The notes below the pieces were generated by a model. It did not search any database, was not told where the DNA came from, and saw nothing but the letters and a program-made list of their open reading frames with translations. This document shows positions 32,705 to 46,900 of a stretch of DNA of 64,000 nt, in pieces (position 1 is the stretch's first letter; the number at the start of each line of letters is the position of its first letter). Made by a program: the position numbers and the translations under genes. This DNA is from Meloidogyne chitwoodi. Taxonomy: Eukaryota; Nematoda; Chromadorea; Rhabditida; Meloidogynidae. The stretch covers positions 1,922,001-1,986,000 of the forward strand of contig JACZZP010000015.1 in the NCBI GenBank assembly GCA_015183035.1. The letters are read 5' to 3'.

Positions 32705-32960
32705 AAGTCAAGAATTGACAGAAGTCTAAAATTGTCTTTAAAAGTTGACAGAAAAAACAATAAACTGAAAAAGTGGAAAGTTAACGAAGCCATCAAATCG
32801 AGTGTAAAATAAAAAATGGAGGAAAGCTGCGACTAGTTAGAAAAAGGACTATTAGTCGCGAGGCCGATTAATCGCAGTCGATTAAACGCGCACTTTACTT
32901 TTATGCCGAACAAAAATATAAAATTTAAACTTTTAAAACAGAATTATCATCGCAAATAAT
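32705..32960. promoter_or_regulatory. bidirectional promoter between ALYREF and NSE3
   Basis: This 256-bp spacer is the only shared upstream sequence of two divergent housekeeping genes. It has a GC-richer core, AGTCGCGAGGCCGATTAATC followed by GCAGTCGATTAAACGCGCAC (32854-32893), with the palindrome CGATTAATCG, a second half CGATTAAACG, and CGCG at both edges. The symmetry fits a site used in both directions. Confidence 0.6.
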
Positions 32961-34557
32961 ATGTCTGATTGTGAAAATGAATACTTTGATGAACAAGAAG
33001 AAGAAGAAGAAGAAATGGACTATGAAGATGAACAAGTATTTTTATTAAATAAATTATTTTATTTTTTTAAATTCATTTTAATGTTTAGAATGAAAAAAAG
33101 ACTCAACAACTACTTAGGAATAATCTTTTAAAAAGAGTTGTTCAGTGCATTATGATTAGGTTTGATTTTTTTTTAATAAAATTAAAAAAATTTAAAGTTG
33201 TACTCGAAAAGGTCACTGCCGAGATGCTGACATTACCGAAATGTTTACAGACCGAAAAGAGCGGAAAGAAAGGGAAAAAGTTTTAAAACATGTAGCTAAA
33301 GAATTTATGAATGTTTTTGGAATGGAGGTTTTTTTGGATTTTATATAAAAAAATTTAAAATTCAGTTGAAACACGATGATGATAGCAAGCGTTATTATCT
33401 CTATAATGGACTTAAAAGCAATTTAGCAATGGAGATTTCTCAAGTTAATTTTTATTTATTTTTTAATTTAAAAATTAATAAATTTAGTGGTATGACAAAA
33501 GATGTGGGCCTCTTTCAAAGAGTTTAGGTGCAGAAGTTCGCAGTCAAAATTTAAATAATACAAATAATTCTTCCGATGAAGAGGATGAACCAGACAATGG
33601 CAAATTAATGGTAAATTTTATTAATAAAATCCTAAATTTTTTAAATTAATTTTTATCTAGGAGAATAAAGACTTTAAACGCTGGTTACTCACTTCTACCT
33701 TAATGTTCATTTTTATGTCAAAACGACATCAAAGTAAAGGCAATGTAAACGAAAAAGGAATTGATTGGTTGTTAATTAAGGATTTTTTGGTTAATAAATT
33801 TTTTTAAATTTTTTAACTTATTTTTGCAGAACAAAATGTTTGATAAATTTAACACTGAACATTTAACAAACAAACAATATATGGATATTTTTGGACCGAC
33901 AAAGTCATCAGAATTTATTTCGCAGGTTTTTAATTATTTCTAATTAAATTTATAAAATTCAAAAAAAAATAGATTTAAATTTAAAAAATTTTTTAGGGTT
34001 GGCTTAAATGTGATATACATTTTGATCAAGCAGCAGGGATTGAAGATATTTTTTACCATTGGGGACCACGTGCAGATATTGTCATCGGCAAAAAGGTATT
34101 AAAAGGAATAAATGTTTAGGTTATATTCTGATTTTAAAAGAAAATCAGAATTTAAGGAAATACAAAACATTTTTTCTGTGAAAATTCTGATTTGTATTTT
34201 TCTAACTAACATATATTAATTTTGGGTGGATTCTAGTTTATAAACATTTTAAAATTCTGATTTTTAGTAAAACAAAACAAATAAACTTGACAAAAATATA
34301 AAAATCAGAATTTCAGAAAAACATAATATAACTTAACAAAAATACAAAAACCAGAATTTTTGTCAAACATAATAAAAACAAAATCAGAATTTTTGCAAAA
34401 CAAAGATTATAAACCAGAATTTTTGACAAACAAAATAAACTTACAAAATCAGAATTTAAATTTTTTAAAGGAAATGCTTGAAGAATTTATAAATATTTAT
34501 GGTGGAACAGTTAGTGATTGGCCTAATCACGCTAAAGCTGCTGGTATAAGATTATAA
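32961..34557 (+). CDS. NSE3-like MAGE-domain subunit of the SMC5/6 complex
   Basis: Start MSDCENEYFDEQEEEEEEMD, an acidic head, then the MAGE homology domain: RVVQCIMIRCTRKGHCRDAD (winged helix A), REKVLKHVAKEFMNVFGMEL, YYLYNGLKSNLAM, LLTSTLMFIFMSKRHQSKGN, EKGIDWLLIKDFL, YMDIFGPTKSSEFISQGWLK and FYHWGPRADIVIGKKEMLEE, ending VSDWPNHAKAAGIRL at TAA 34557. The W-G-P-R-A motif and final D-W-P are typical of MAGE/NSE3. NSE3 binds NSE1 (RING) and NSE4 and helps load SMC5/6 on DNA for repair. Single-copy MAGE genes outside mammals are NSE3. The last intron (34096-34469) is filled with AAATCAGAATTT/ATTCTGATTT copies and opens an overlapping ORF from 34360 that includes intron sequence; the true last exon probably starts near 34470. 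Confidence 0.85.
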
Positions 34558-34647
34558 AAAATATTAAAAAAATATTTTTTGTACATTTTTTTATTTTAAA
34601 TAAAATAAATGAGATTTTTTTTTATAAATTAAAATAAAAAAACCTTT

Positions 34648-35342
34648 TTATAAATTTAGTTCAGCTTTTTTCTTTTTATAAGCTTCTTCTTCTTGCTTAG
34701 ACTCCTTAAGTTCGCTTAACATCTCATCAAGACGATCAATGCGGCCTTTAATATTTTCATTATTTTCACGCTCTTGAAGACATTCTAAAAAAATAAATTT
34801 TAAATTTAGAAATAAATTTAATATTTATCCTTGCCTTCATTAGCTTTTTTGACCCTGTCTTTGATCTCACAAACAAGTTTACGTTTCTCTAAGAAAAATA
34901 ATTTAATTTTAAAAAATTAAGAGAATATTTAAAACTAAAAATTAATGATGAAGGGACAGTTACAATTTTTTAAATAAAAAAAATATTTAAAAACCTTCAT
35001 CGTTTGAAAGACTTCGCAATTTGTCACGATGTGATTGCAATAAACGATTGAACTAAATTTAAAAAAATATTTAAAATCTTTATTTTTTATATAAAAAAAC
35101 CTTTTCCTCAAATTCACGTTCTTGAAGGACATCTTCTTTTTCCATCTCCTCAAAATTATCAATTTGTTTATCAATTAAAGCTAAAATTTGTTCTCTTCGC
35201 GTAGATAAGGAAGCATCAATCTTTAAAGCAAATATTTTAAATATAAAATTAATTAGAAAAAACAAACGTCAAATTTCGGTGCAGTAGCCCGTTTGTTGGT
35301 AGGAAATATTGAAAGACGAGAACGACCAGTAATTTGATCCAT
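34648..35342 (-). CDS. small coiled-coil protein, about 150 residues
   Basis: The start MDQITGRSRLSIFPTNKRAT at 35342 is followed over small introns by IDASLSTRREQILALIDKQI, DNFEEMEKEDVLQEREFEEK, FNRLLQSHRDKLRSLSNDE, RKLVCEIKDRVKKANEGK, LQERENNENIKGRIDRLDEM, and ends KKKAELNL at 34648. After a short Ser/Pro/Arg head it is almost one continuous charged helix. Introns are 40-70 bp. I do not recognise the family; a structural or complex-assembly subunit is likely. Its 3' end faces the NSE3 3' end, only 90 bp away. Confidence 0.7.
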
Positions 35343-35979
35343 TATTTAAAATTATGTATTTTTAGATAAAAAACTTGAGAAAAAATTTAAAAAATAAATA
35401 ATTTAGTTGTAAAACATTAAAAAATTAAAAAAAAATTTTATTTTTTCAATAAAAAATTTATACGAATCAAAAAAAAAGTAAATATATGACAAGAAACTAT
35501 TTTTTAATAAAGCATTTTAATTAAAAAGATCAAAAAACACAAAACAGAAATATTTAAGTGAGCTAGAGCTTTCTAGAAAATATATAAGGAATATTCGAAA
35601 GAATAACAAATTTCCGGAAATGAACAAATATTTTCCAGAAAAACAAACATAAAAACATTCCGGAAAATAAACAAATAATTTTCCGGAACTTTGTTTTCCG
35701 GAAAAAACACAAATTAACATAGTAATATTATATTTCTGTGGAAAAATACCGGAAAACATTTAGTATAATTTTTAGTATATTTTCCGGAATATATATAGAT
35801 ATAATTTTGTATTTATAAATGAAGGAGATTTAATAGCTGAATATAATAACACAAAAATACAATGGCACTAAACAAATGCGCGTAACATAAAATTATATAT
35901 GTATGGCTAAAATAAATAATTACAAGTCTTTTTAGGTTATAATTAAACACTAATATATTTTTAAAATTATTTATTTAAT
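35343..35979. other. intergenic region with TTCCGGAA cluster
   Basis: No gene is visible. Between 35610 and 35790 there are about six copies of TTTCCGGAA or TTCCGGAA. The tail of the cytidylyltransferase gene begins at 35980. Confidence 0.7.
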
Positions 35980-37930
<1,951 letters not shown>

Positions 37931-39000
37931 TTTGTTTTTAGAGTGTTAAAATAAAGCTATTTTGCAGTAAATATTTTGACTTTATTTTAACTAAATATTT
38001 GATTAAATGAAAAAAATAGAAAAAAATAAAAATAAACAAAACGCCAAAAAATAAATTGTTAAAAACTAATTTAAATTTATGTTTTAAAAAGAAGTTTAAT
38101 TAACTTCCAAGTTCTTAAAAGCTTTTATAGGTCAAATTTACCGTTTTTCTCAAATTAAAAAAAAAGTAATTTTGTTGGAAAATTAATAGAAAAATGTCAA
38201 TTTAAAAAATTTTAATTAAAAAATTTTTTAAATTAAATTTTTCTATAGAATAAATTTAATTCTCTTTTTAATGAATTAAAATTAAGTATTTTTTTTGTTT
38301 ATTTAAAATGGATATTAGTCATACAATTAAAACTCTGTCTATAATTATTGAGTGTTTCTTAATAGGGGAAAATAAATATATTTTTACAAAAATATTTTAA
38401 TGGAATGATAAAAAAATCACGGGATGATAATAAACTAATAAAAAAAAATATTTTATTTGTCAATCATTTATTCATTAAAAATATTATTGATAAATTTATA
38501 TTAAATAAATAATTAAGGGTATTTTCAGTTATGCGGCCCAAATTCCGCAATTTTCCACAAAATAATTATATTTTTCTCAAAAAATTTTTTTAAAGAAAGA
38601 AATTCAGGTTAAAAAATGAATATTTTCCAATAAGAGAAAATTTAAAAGTGAAATGCATTTGATGAAATATTTAGCAAAAATAATTGATTTTAATCCTCCA
38701 TAATAATTAATTAATTAAAAGATATATTATTATGGTTGCAGGAAAACATAAGTACTTCGGGCCATTAACCGAAAAGTGCCCAAAAATGTTAAAATAATTT
38801 TATAAAAAAATAAGAATATTGATAAATATTTAAAAATTTAGAATAAAAAAATTTTTTTTCTAAATTTTTAAAATAAAAAAATTAAAAAAAATTAACAAAT
38901 ATAATAGTTTATTTATTTATTTATTTTTTTTTTAGATTTTTTAATTTTTTCTATTCATTTATGAATCCTTGTTTCATACTAAATAGTATTCAATTATTTC
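37931..39000. other. intergenic region, about 1.1 kb
   Basis: A/T-rich sequence without exon-like blocks. Two isolated GC-richer words, GTTATGCGGCCCAAATTCCG (38529) and ACTTCGGGCCATTAACCGAA (38753), stand out and could be the edges of an old repeat; I cannot pair them convincingly. Confidence 0.5.
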
Positions 39001-39045
39001 AATATTTTAGGTATATTTACATTTACTTATCCTCTATTAAAACGA

Positions 39046-39446
39046 TCATTGATACCATCCACTACTACCCGTTCCAAATTGACCTTCTCCATGACCACCA
39101 GCTCCTCCATAATTACCTCCCCAATAATAACCACTATGACCACCACCAGCAGTACCATCTCCATGACCACCACCACTTCCACTATGACCACCACCTCCAC
39201 TATAATCACCACCACCAGCAGTTCCTCCATAACCAGCTCTAAGCTGGGCATTTTCTTCGCGAAGTTGACGATTTTCTGTCTTAAGACGCTCAACCTCTGC
39301 CTCCAACTCAGCTATACGTTGCTTAAAAAAAATTGTTTGAATTTATAAAAATTAAAAAAAAACAAATCATACTCTAAGATTTTTTTATTGTAGTAGCCAA
39401 CTGAGTATGAGAACTTTTTGCAGCCTTGTTTACAGCTTTAAGTTCC
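39046..39446 (-). CDS. leucine-zipper-like coiled coil with Gly-rich tail, 5' end not found
   Basis: The last exon (39319-39046) reads QRIAELEAEVERLKTENRQL, REENAQLRAGYGGTAGGG, then Gly/Ser/His/Tyr repeats ending GSSGWYQ. Heptad spacing of Leu/Ile (IAELEAEVERLKTENRQLREENAQL) is that of a basic-zipper-type coiled coil. The exon upstream (about 39382-39446) reads ELKAVNKAAKSSHTQLATTI, then reaches TAG in frame; if the A7 run at 39383-39389 were A6 it would read KNLR and splice cleanly at GTATGA into QRIAEL. So there is either a one-base frameshift (real or a sequencing error) or my splice choice is wrong. No exon further 5' is convincing. Product and function unknown. Confidence 0.5.
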
Positions 39447-39449
39447 TTA

Positions 39450-41540
39450 AGAATAATATTATTATTATCAAATTTAATAATCAGAATTTAAAACATTACT
39501 AATCATAATTTCCAAAATGTTGTAAATAAACTTTATTTTTCAAAAAATCAGAATAATAAACTGACTTTTTCATACAAGCAATTTTGCCTTACTATTATTG
39601 CAAAAAAGAATTAAGGTAATACATGGAAAAATTATTTATATAAGAATATTGGCTTAAAGCAAGTTTTATTTTTATTCAAATATTTAAAAATATAGAAAAG
39701 GTTATAAAAAGGTAAAAACTAGAAATCACAAATCAGAAGATTAAAAATCAGAATTAAAACTTGAATTTAATAATAAAATTAAATTTAAATTAAAATATAT
39801 TTTAAAATTTTTTTTTAACACCTACATAATTTATAAATTTTTAAATTTATAAAAATTATTTAAATATAATTTTGCCAAAAATATTAATTATTTCTTTGTT
39901 TTGAACTCTTCAGAAATCACCTTCTTTAATAAAAAAATTTTCTCGGCCAAATATTGATGTGAAAGCAAATATTTGAAAAACCTTTTTTATTCTTTTTATG
40001 TTGTGCAAATATTCTTAAAATATTTTATTTTATAAGTAAAGGTGTGAGAGAACCATTTCTTTAAAGTATTGACCGAGGTCAGGTAGAACAAATAGGGACA
40101 TTTAAATAAATACTTAAATAATCAAAAAAAAAACTTTTATTTTTTTCCTTTATTAAAAATATTCAAATTATTTATAATACGCCAAAATTTAAATTTTTAA
40201 AACAAAATATAAATATTAATTATTTGCCATATTCCAAAAAATCAAAATTGATCAATAAAATTTTACTTTTTTAATAAAAAAAATATTTTTTAAAACTAAT
40301 TTTTTATTTATACTTATTTTGTCCTTTTTTATTTTTAAAAAATATTTTTTAATTTTTTAAATCCAAAAATTGGACATCGCCCATCTCCCTTACTGTTTCT
40401 CTTCCTTTGTTTCTTTAAATGCCGATTTTTGTTTTATTTTTAAATCCTTTGGGGAAAACTTGAAGATTTTTAGCCAATACTTGTATTATAAGTTGAAGAG
40501 AATTTTATTTTTATTCAACATGGCAATTTTTTGTTTAATAATGGGCTAAATATTACGACACTTGAAAAATTCCTTTATTTAAACATTTAATTATTTCTAT
40601 AAGAATCAGAATTAATTTAATAATTTAAAATAATTTAAATCAGAATTTAATACAAACTTGAATTAACTAGCTAAAAATCAGAAAAGTAAAAGAAATTTTA
40701 CAAATCAGAAAATTAAAACTTGAATTTTTACAAATCAGAATATTAAAACTTGAATTTTTACAAATTATAATTTTAAAGTTATTTAAATAATCATTATTTA
40801 TTAGTCATTTTAATTGTTTTCTTCTTCTAAAAAATGAACGCCATTCCTTCCTTATTTTTTTCTAATTATTTTCGCACCTATTTGTATATATAAATTACCA
40901 AAAAAATATTCCCAAAAAATCTTCCATTTAAATATATTCCTCATCCACCACTCAACAACAATAACAAAACCAAACACCTTTAAGGGTGCGTGTAAAGAGC
41001 TGACTGAAAGAGCAAATAAGGAAGAAGAAAAAAAAAGATTTTTGATTTTTTTTTGGATCGTTGCGCTTCCAGCAAATTTACATTTTTTCCTCACTCATTT
41101 CCCATCAATTTTAACATTTAAAAAATAAATGGTAAATAAAGGGTATAACCTTTTGTGAATTCTTACCTTTTTAGGAAGCGCGTCATTTTTGTATTTTTTT
41201 GTAAATAGCAAGCCAAATTATGCAATTTTTTTACAATTTTACAAATTCAATTTTTCAAATTAAATAATAATTCTGATATTTAAAATATTCTGATTTGTAA
41301 AATATTAAAATCTTGTTGTAAAACTAAGTTTTGAAACCTTATTTATATTAATTCTGATTTTTAAATTGTTAATTCTGGTTTGTAAATTGTTAAATTCAAG
41401 TTTGTAAATTAATTCTGATTTTTTTGAATTAAAGAAAATCTTATTTTCAATAAATTAATTCAAAATTGTCTTTATCTTTTCCTTTATTGAGCAAACAATA
41501 GGACTGCCAATGCGCTTGACTGCGCCCAAATAAAAAAATA
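39450..41540. other. about 2.1 kb without an assignable gene
   Basis: It holds scattered AATCAGAATT/ACTTGAATTT copies (39476-39770, 40600-40790, 41270-41440). Upstream exons of the Gly-rich gene may lie here. An 80-codon minus-strand ORF at 40852-41094 lacks homology cues and splice context, so I leave it uncalled. Confidence 0.5.
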
Positions 41541-41544
41541 AAAA

Positions 41545-41647
41545 GAGGCCGGCGTCTCCATCCCGCGCACTGATCGGCCCCATACCTTAAGCTCTTCTTT
41601 AAAGCAAAATGCGGGCCGCGTCCATTTAGGTAAATGCCTATGAAACC
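41545..41647 (-). rRNA. 5S rRNA-like relic (degenerate)
   Basis: On the minus strand, CATAGGCATTTACCTAAATG, GACGCGGCCCGC, GAAGAGCTTAAGGTATGGGG, CCGATCAGTGCGCGGGATGG, AGACGCC follow in order the 5S rRNA landmarks (5' stem with GGCCATA, GAACGCGCCCG, GGAAGCTAAGC box A, then GTTAGTAC.TGGATGGGAGACCGCC box C). Spacing fits a 5S gene of about 115 nt and a T-rich stretch follows (CTCTTTTTATTTTTTT), as for pol III termination. Many changes in the box regions suggest a pseudogene or 5S-derived SINE head. It is one of the few GC-rich islands of the window. The match is by eye only. Confidence 0.45.
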
Positions 41648-41686
41648 AAATACATACATTGATGACAATTTTTGGTATTTTGCTAG

Positions 41687-41833
41687 GGAAATAAAAAAGA
41701 ATTAGCTAGTTATATGGCTATAATGGTTGCTTTTCTCGTTCCAATATTTTTAAAATATCATCATCACATTCTAAAACAGGGAAGAGCGACAAATTTTTAT
41801 TCTACGGAAGAGATTTTCATTTTTGTATTAATG
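41687..41833 (+). CDS. isolated exon-like block with a membrane segment
   Basis: A clean 49-codon block lies between an acceptor (TTTTGCTAG) and a donor (ATG|GTAATA): GNKKELASYMAIMVAFLVPI, FLKYHHHILKQGRATNFYST, EEIFIFVLM. It includes a hydrophobic stretch. A second hydrophobic block at 41874-41962 follows but reaches a stop in the expected phase. It could be a remnant or part of a gene whose other exons I cannot find between 41.7 and 43.9 kb. Low confidence. Confidence 0.25.
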
Positions 41834-41999
41834 GTAATATTTTATTTTCTTACTCATCGTTGACCAACCCTAGGCAATTTTATGACGATTTTATTTTATT
41901 TTTTTACATTCTGTTGGTTCTTTGCTATTAATGGATTGGCAAACAAACTTTTATTTGTTAAGGAATTAATTAAATTATTGTTTTATATTTTTAAATATT

Positions 42000-43900
42000 T
42001 CCTTTTCTTTTGTCTATTTTTTACATTTTAATTATTGTTTTTCCATTTTTGTATTTTTAAGTTTGTGTATTTTCATGTTTTTAAGTTTGTTTATTTCAAG
42101 TTTTTAAGTTAGTTTATTTATAAGTTTATTTAATTTACAGTCCTTTATATTTTTAAGTTTGTATTTCATTTGTATTTTCAGGTTTATTTAATTTACAATT
42201 GTGGGTATTTTCAAGTTTATTTTTGAATATTCTTTGTTATTAATATATTTTTAATTTTTCATAATTTTCTACATTTTGTATTTCCCTAAAATTATATCCT
42301 ATTTTTTGTTTGCACTTTTATTACAAACAAAAACACATAAATCGCTCAATTTGCACCTTTTATTTTATGCTTTTTATGCTTATAGGTATTTTATCCTCAA
42401 AATACACATCTATCTAAATTGCCCCTTAAAAACAAAAATATCTCTTTAAGCCTTTTTAAAACATAATTTTTCCCCATTTTTCATTTGCTCATAAATTATA
42501 AATTTAATTTTTATTTATGTATAGGCGAATTATAGTTTTAAATCATGTTTTGACATTTAAATAAAAATAATTGGATAATTATGAATAATTAATTGATTAT
42601 TATTTTTACCTTTACAAAATATTAATAATTTTTAATTTTGCTAATGTAAAAATATATTATTTTTCTTTTTTATTTTGTCCTTATCAATCCGAATTTACAT
42701 TTATATTTACCTCGAGAATTGCATATTTGCAAGGTTTGCCCTTATTCAATAGCAATTAATTAGCAATGCTATTAGTAAGTGTCTTCTTTTTTCTTATCTG
42801 TTTTTATATTTTTTCTAAGTAGTTTATTTATTATTCCTAAAAATATTAAAAATTAATTTTTAAATTAATTTTAATTTTTTAAAAATAAACAAAAAATAAA
42901 TAAATAAAACAATTTATATTATTTTATTCTCCAGATTCTGCTCTATTAAATGGTACTTTATTTTATATTTTTAAATTTTAAGTTCACTGAGAAAAAACCT
43001 TTTAAACTTTGTTGGGTCTAAAACTAACTTTGTGATTTTGCCCCTTTTTAACAGGTGAAATTCGACCTAGAAAAAATAAATAAAAATATTTTTTGTAGGT
43101 TAAAACCTAAATCCTCTTTTCTCATGTGGAAGGGACACTCTATATACATAAAACAAACGAAAATATTTTTTTATACTCTCCGGCCATCCTCAAAAAATGT
43201 TGCCGCAGGCATGAACTATAAAAGCTTGAGAAAGTTTTTTTTAAAAAGTTGAAACTTAAGCTTATACTTAAAGTTTTGTAAAATAAATATTAATTAATTT
43301 TTTTTAAATTTCAAGTTTAAAAATTCTGATTTCAAGTTTATTTATTTTTTTTTTAAATTTCAAGTTTGTAAAATTCCAATCAATAATTTTTTTACCAAAG
43401 AAAACACAATTGACCTATTATTCTTTTAAGCTTTTATATTATTTAATTATCCAAAAGCCATTTAATTAATTGATGACCTATTAAAAAACTAAAGAGGAAA
43501 ATGGCAATTGGGGACAATTGGCCACACATCGATTTTAAATGACCAAATGATTTTTTTACTTTAAACTAGAGAGGTGTTAAACTCCAACACTTAAATAATC
43601 TAAATCTATTGGACAATTGTTATTACACAAAATAAATAAAATATATTTTGTTTAATATAAATTTTTATTAAGCATTAATTTTAGTAAATATTTAAATTAT
43701 TCCATTGATTCTTCCAGAATTAATTTTAAATTTTATTCAAGTTTATTTACTAAAATTCTGATTTCAAGTTTATTTTTAAAAATTGTTCAAGTTTGTAAAA
43801 ATTCTGATATATTTATCGTTTGTAAAAAAATAATACTTTCAAGTTTATTATTCTGATTTTTCAAGAACTTTTTAAGTTTTTATTTTAAAATTTATTTTTA
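42000..43900. other. upstream region of the DSL-like gene, repeat-rich
   Basis: CAAGTTTATTT or TTTTAAGTTTGT copies dominate 42050-42230 and 43310-43860. A 65-codon plus-strand ORF at 43055-43252 begins behind CTTTTTAACAG but has no supporting neighbours. The last bases before 43902 form an acceptor (ATTTTTAG|ATG), so transcripts probably begin by trans-splicing or have a 5' UTR intron. Confidence 0.5.
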
Positions 43901-43901
43901 G

Positions 43902-46900
43902 ATGAGACAAAAAATACAATTAAATTCTAACAATAATGCACCACTATCAACTTTATTAATAAATTCCCCCATAAAATCACTCAAAAAATCAAATTATTTA
44001 TTATTTAAATATTTAATTAAATATTCTTTCCTTTTTTTATTTTTAACTTTCCCAATATCAACTGAACAACAACATTTTATTAAATTTAAAGAAAAAGAAT
44101 TTTTTTTAAATTTACCAAAAATTTTTCGTTGGAGGAGGTCTTTAATAAATGAAGGAAATAATGAGCCATTAGATAATATTAGCATTTTATCTGAACAAAA
44201 AAATAATAATAATAATTTTGAAAATGGACAAAAACGAGAGAAAAATGTAGCTGCTGTTGTGAGTAGAAAGTGAATTTAAAAAAATTATTTTAATTAATTT
44301 AAAAATATTTTTAGGCGTCCTGAACTCTTCCAATCGCCAACTGATGTAATAAAATAATTTTTAATTTATTAAAAATTATTTATTATTTTAATTTTAGCGC
44401 ATTTCCGTCGTTCGCTCTCAGTTCAGATTGAGATTATCACGTTATAGCAATCCTACTCGTCGAATGCAAAATTTAACTACTTGTGCATGTCCTCAACAAG
44501 ACGTATTTTTATTTTTAAAAAATTAAAAAAATTAACAAATTTAAAAAATAATAATAATTTTTTTTAGTCTTCAAATTGTGGGAGAGATATTGGTGGCAAT
44601 CACTCACCTTGCTACTTTACTTTTATTGTTGTTGCTAGTAGTGCTGAGTGAGTGAAAAAATAAAAAATTATATTTTTTATTTTTCTTAAATTATTTTATA
44701 AATTTAATTTTTTTAAAATTTTAATTTTTTGTTAAATTATAAAAAAATATTTTTTTTGCAGTCAAATAGTTAATTTTCGCTCAACGCCGTTTGTGGTAAT
44801 AAGCGACACTGGAGTTATTGAAGCAAACTTAGAACCTGAATGGGGGGCTGAAATGTTATTTGATTTTTCTACAAAACCTGTAAATTTATTATTTTATTTT
44901 TTATTAAATTTCTATTTTTTTCCAATTTTTCTAAAAAAAATATTTTTAAATTAAAATTTAATTTTTTAATATTTCAGCGTTTTGTTGACATTTATGCCTT
45001 TAATCTTGGCCCAGTATTTAGTTTATTAGATGGAAGAATTGTTAGCTGGTCAGAGACTGTATGGCCTGTTGATGCATGGTCTTTAGACTTAACAGATGTT
45101 ATTCCTCATAGTTTTTATGAATCTGGGCAATTTTATGAACAAAGGGAATTATTTGGAAGATATGATACTAATAGCGGGTAAAAAAATTAAAAAATAAATC
45201 AGAATTTAAATCAGAATATAAAAATTAAATAAAAATTATTTTAGTTTAAATTTGGAATTTTCTGTTAAATGTATTGGAGATTCAATGGGCCCAGAATGCG
45301 ATCTAAACTGTAAAAGAAGAGAAGGAGAAAATGAAATAAAAACAAATCAAGTTGATAAACCTAATAATGATTTATATAAAAATATTGGCGCACAGTCTGG
45401 ATGGACGGTAAAATAAACTTTAATATAAAATCAGAAAATTTAATTACAACTTGAAATCAGAATTTAAGATTAAACTTAAAAACTGATTTAATAATCAGAA
45501 TTTTAAAAAGAAGACGAAATCAGAATTTTGGTTGAGAAAAAAATCAGAATTTTTTAAAAATCACAATTTTTAAGAATCGAATTTTTTACAAATCAGAATT
45601 TAGTTTCATTTAGTTAAAAATTATTAATTAAACTCAAAGATTTGTGAATCCGCTGTTGAACAGAAACGATTTTTTGCTTGTCATTATCTTGATGCTAATA
45701 AAATACAAGTTGATAATTGCCGTTTTTGTGAATATGGGGTAATTAATGAAACTATTTGTGTACATGATCCAATACAATGGAAACAAGAACCTGTTAGTTT
45801 TATTTAAATTTTTTAATTAATTTTTTTTAATTTTAATAGGAAACAAATGCATTTTATAAATCTTGGACTATTATTCTTGGAGTGCTTCTTATTGTGATAA
45901 TAATTCTGTTAGTGTTAACTTGCCTATTCTGTTGGATGTAAGGGATAAAATATTAAATAAAAATCAGAATTAAAAATAAGAATTAAAATTTAGAACAAAA
46001 ATATCAGAATTAAAAATCAGAATTTCAAAAAAATTTCAGACTCATTCTTCGCCGTTTTTCTTCCAAAACTAGAAGAGAATCTGCCCTAGCTGGAACATAT
46101 AGACGCGGGGGCGTTCCATACAGTATCAGTGGAAACGACTTCGGCGCAGCCTCTCGGTTAGGTGATTCCATATTGCTCCAGAAACCTCTCCTACTTGGCA
46201 ATGGAATCCATTCAAAATTAACAAAGTAAAAATCGAAATTAAAAATCAGAAAAAAATTCAGAATTAAAAATCAGAATTTCAAAAAATAGAAAAAATAAAT
46301 TTCAATATTTTACGGTCGTTTTGTTACCACCTGGGCCAGTTCAGCCTACAAAAATTTTTGGTATTGAAATGGAGAGTGTGCTTCTATATCCTTTTCTGGC
46401 TCTTCTTTAATTTTTATAACAAAAATTGTTTTAGTGGAATTCAAAAATCAGTAGACACATCTGATTGGGCAAAACAAACAAAACCTCCAATTGCTGTTCG
46501 CCAACAACAACAACAACAATTTCCAATAATGGGTGCTACTAATAGATCACCCTCTGCTTCTCAACATTGGATGGCTGCTGCCGTTGGAAGTGTTGGGGAA
46601 ATGGGGGGAAGTGGACCTATAATTACACAAACACAAAATAGTCCAGACACTAGTGAAAGTGTGAGTATATTTAAATAATAGTTTTAAGTTAAAAATCAGA
46701 ATTTTAAGTGCAAACTTAAAAATCAGAATTTTAATATTAAACTTAAAAATCAGAATTTTAAGTTCAGACTTAAAAAATAATAAAAAATCAGAATATTCTA
46801 ATTCTGTCAATTTCAAATCAGAATCTATCAGAATTTAAAATCATACTTTCTTACTATAAAACTTAATTTTAATGCCTTTATTTTTTCAGGAGTATCGTCC

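Noticed and set aside
38961..39348. His-rich and Thr-rich open frames on the plus strand, Val-rich on the minus strand
   Set aside because: Frame shadows of the Gly/Ser/His/Tyr-rich exon at 39046-39319.
40852..41094. 80-codon minus-strand ORF
   Set aside because: No domain, no signal peptide, no splice partners, and composition like the surrounding A/T DNA.
41447..41668. 73-codon ORF on the minus strand as a protein gene
   Set aside because: It overlaps the 5S-like relic and its GC-rich part explains the open frame.
46358..46460. Alternative start with a hydrophobic leader before the SGIQKSVDT exon
   Set aside because: It reads through an intron; splicing after KLT into NGIQKSVD keeps the frame of the DSL-like gene.
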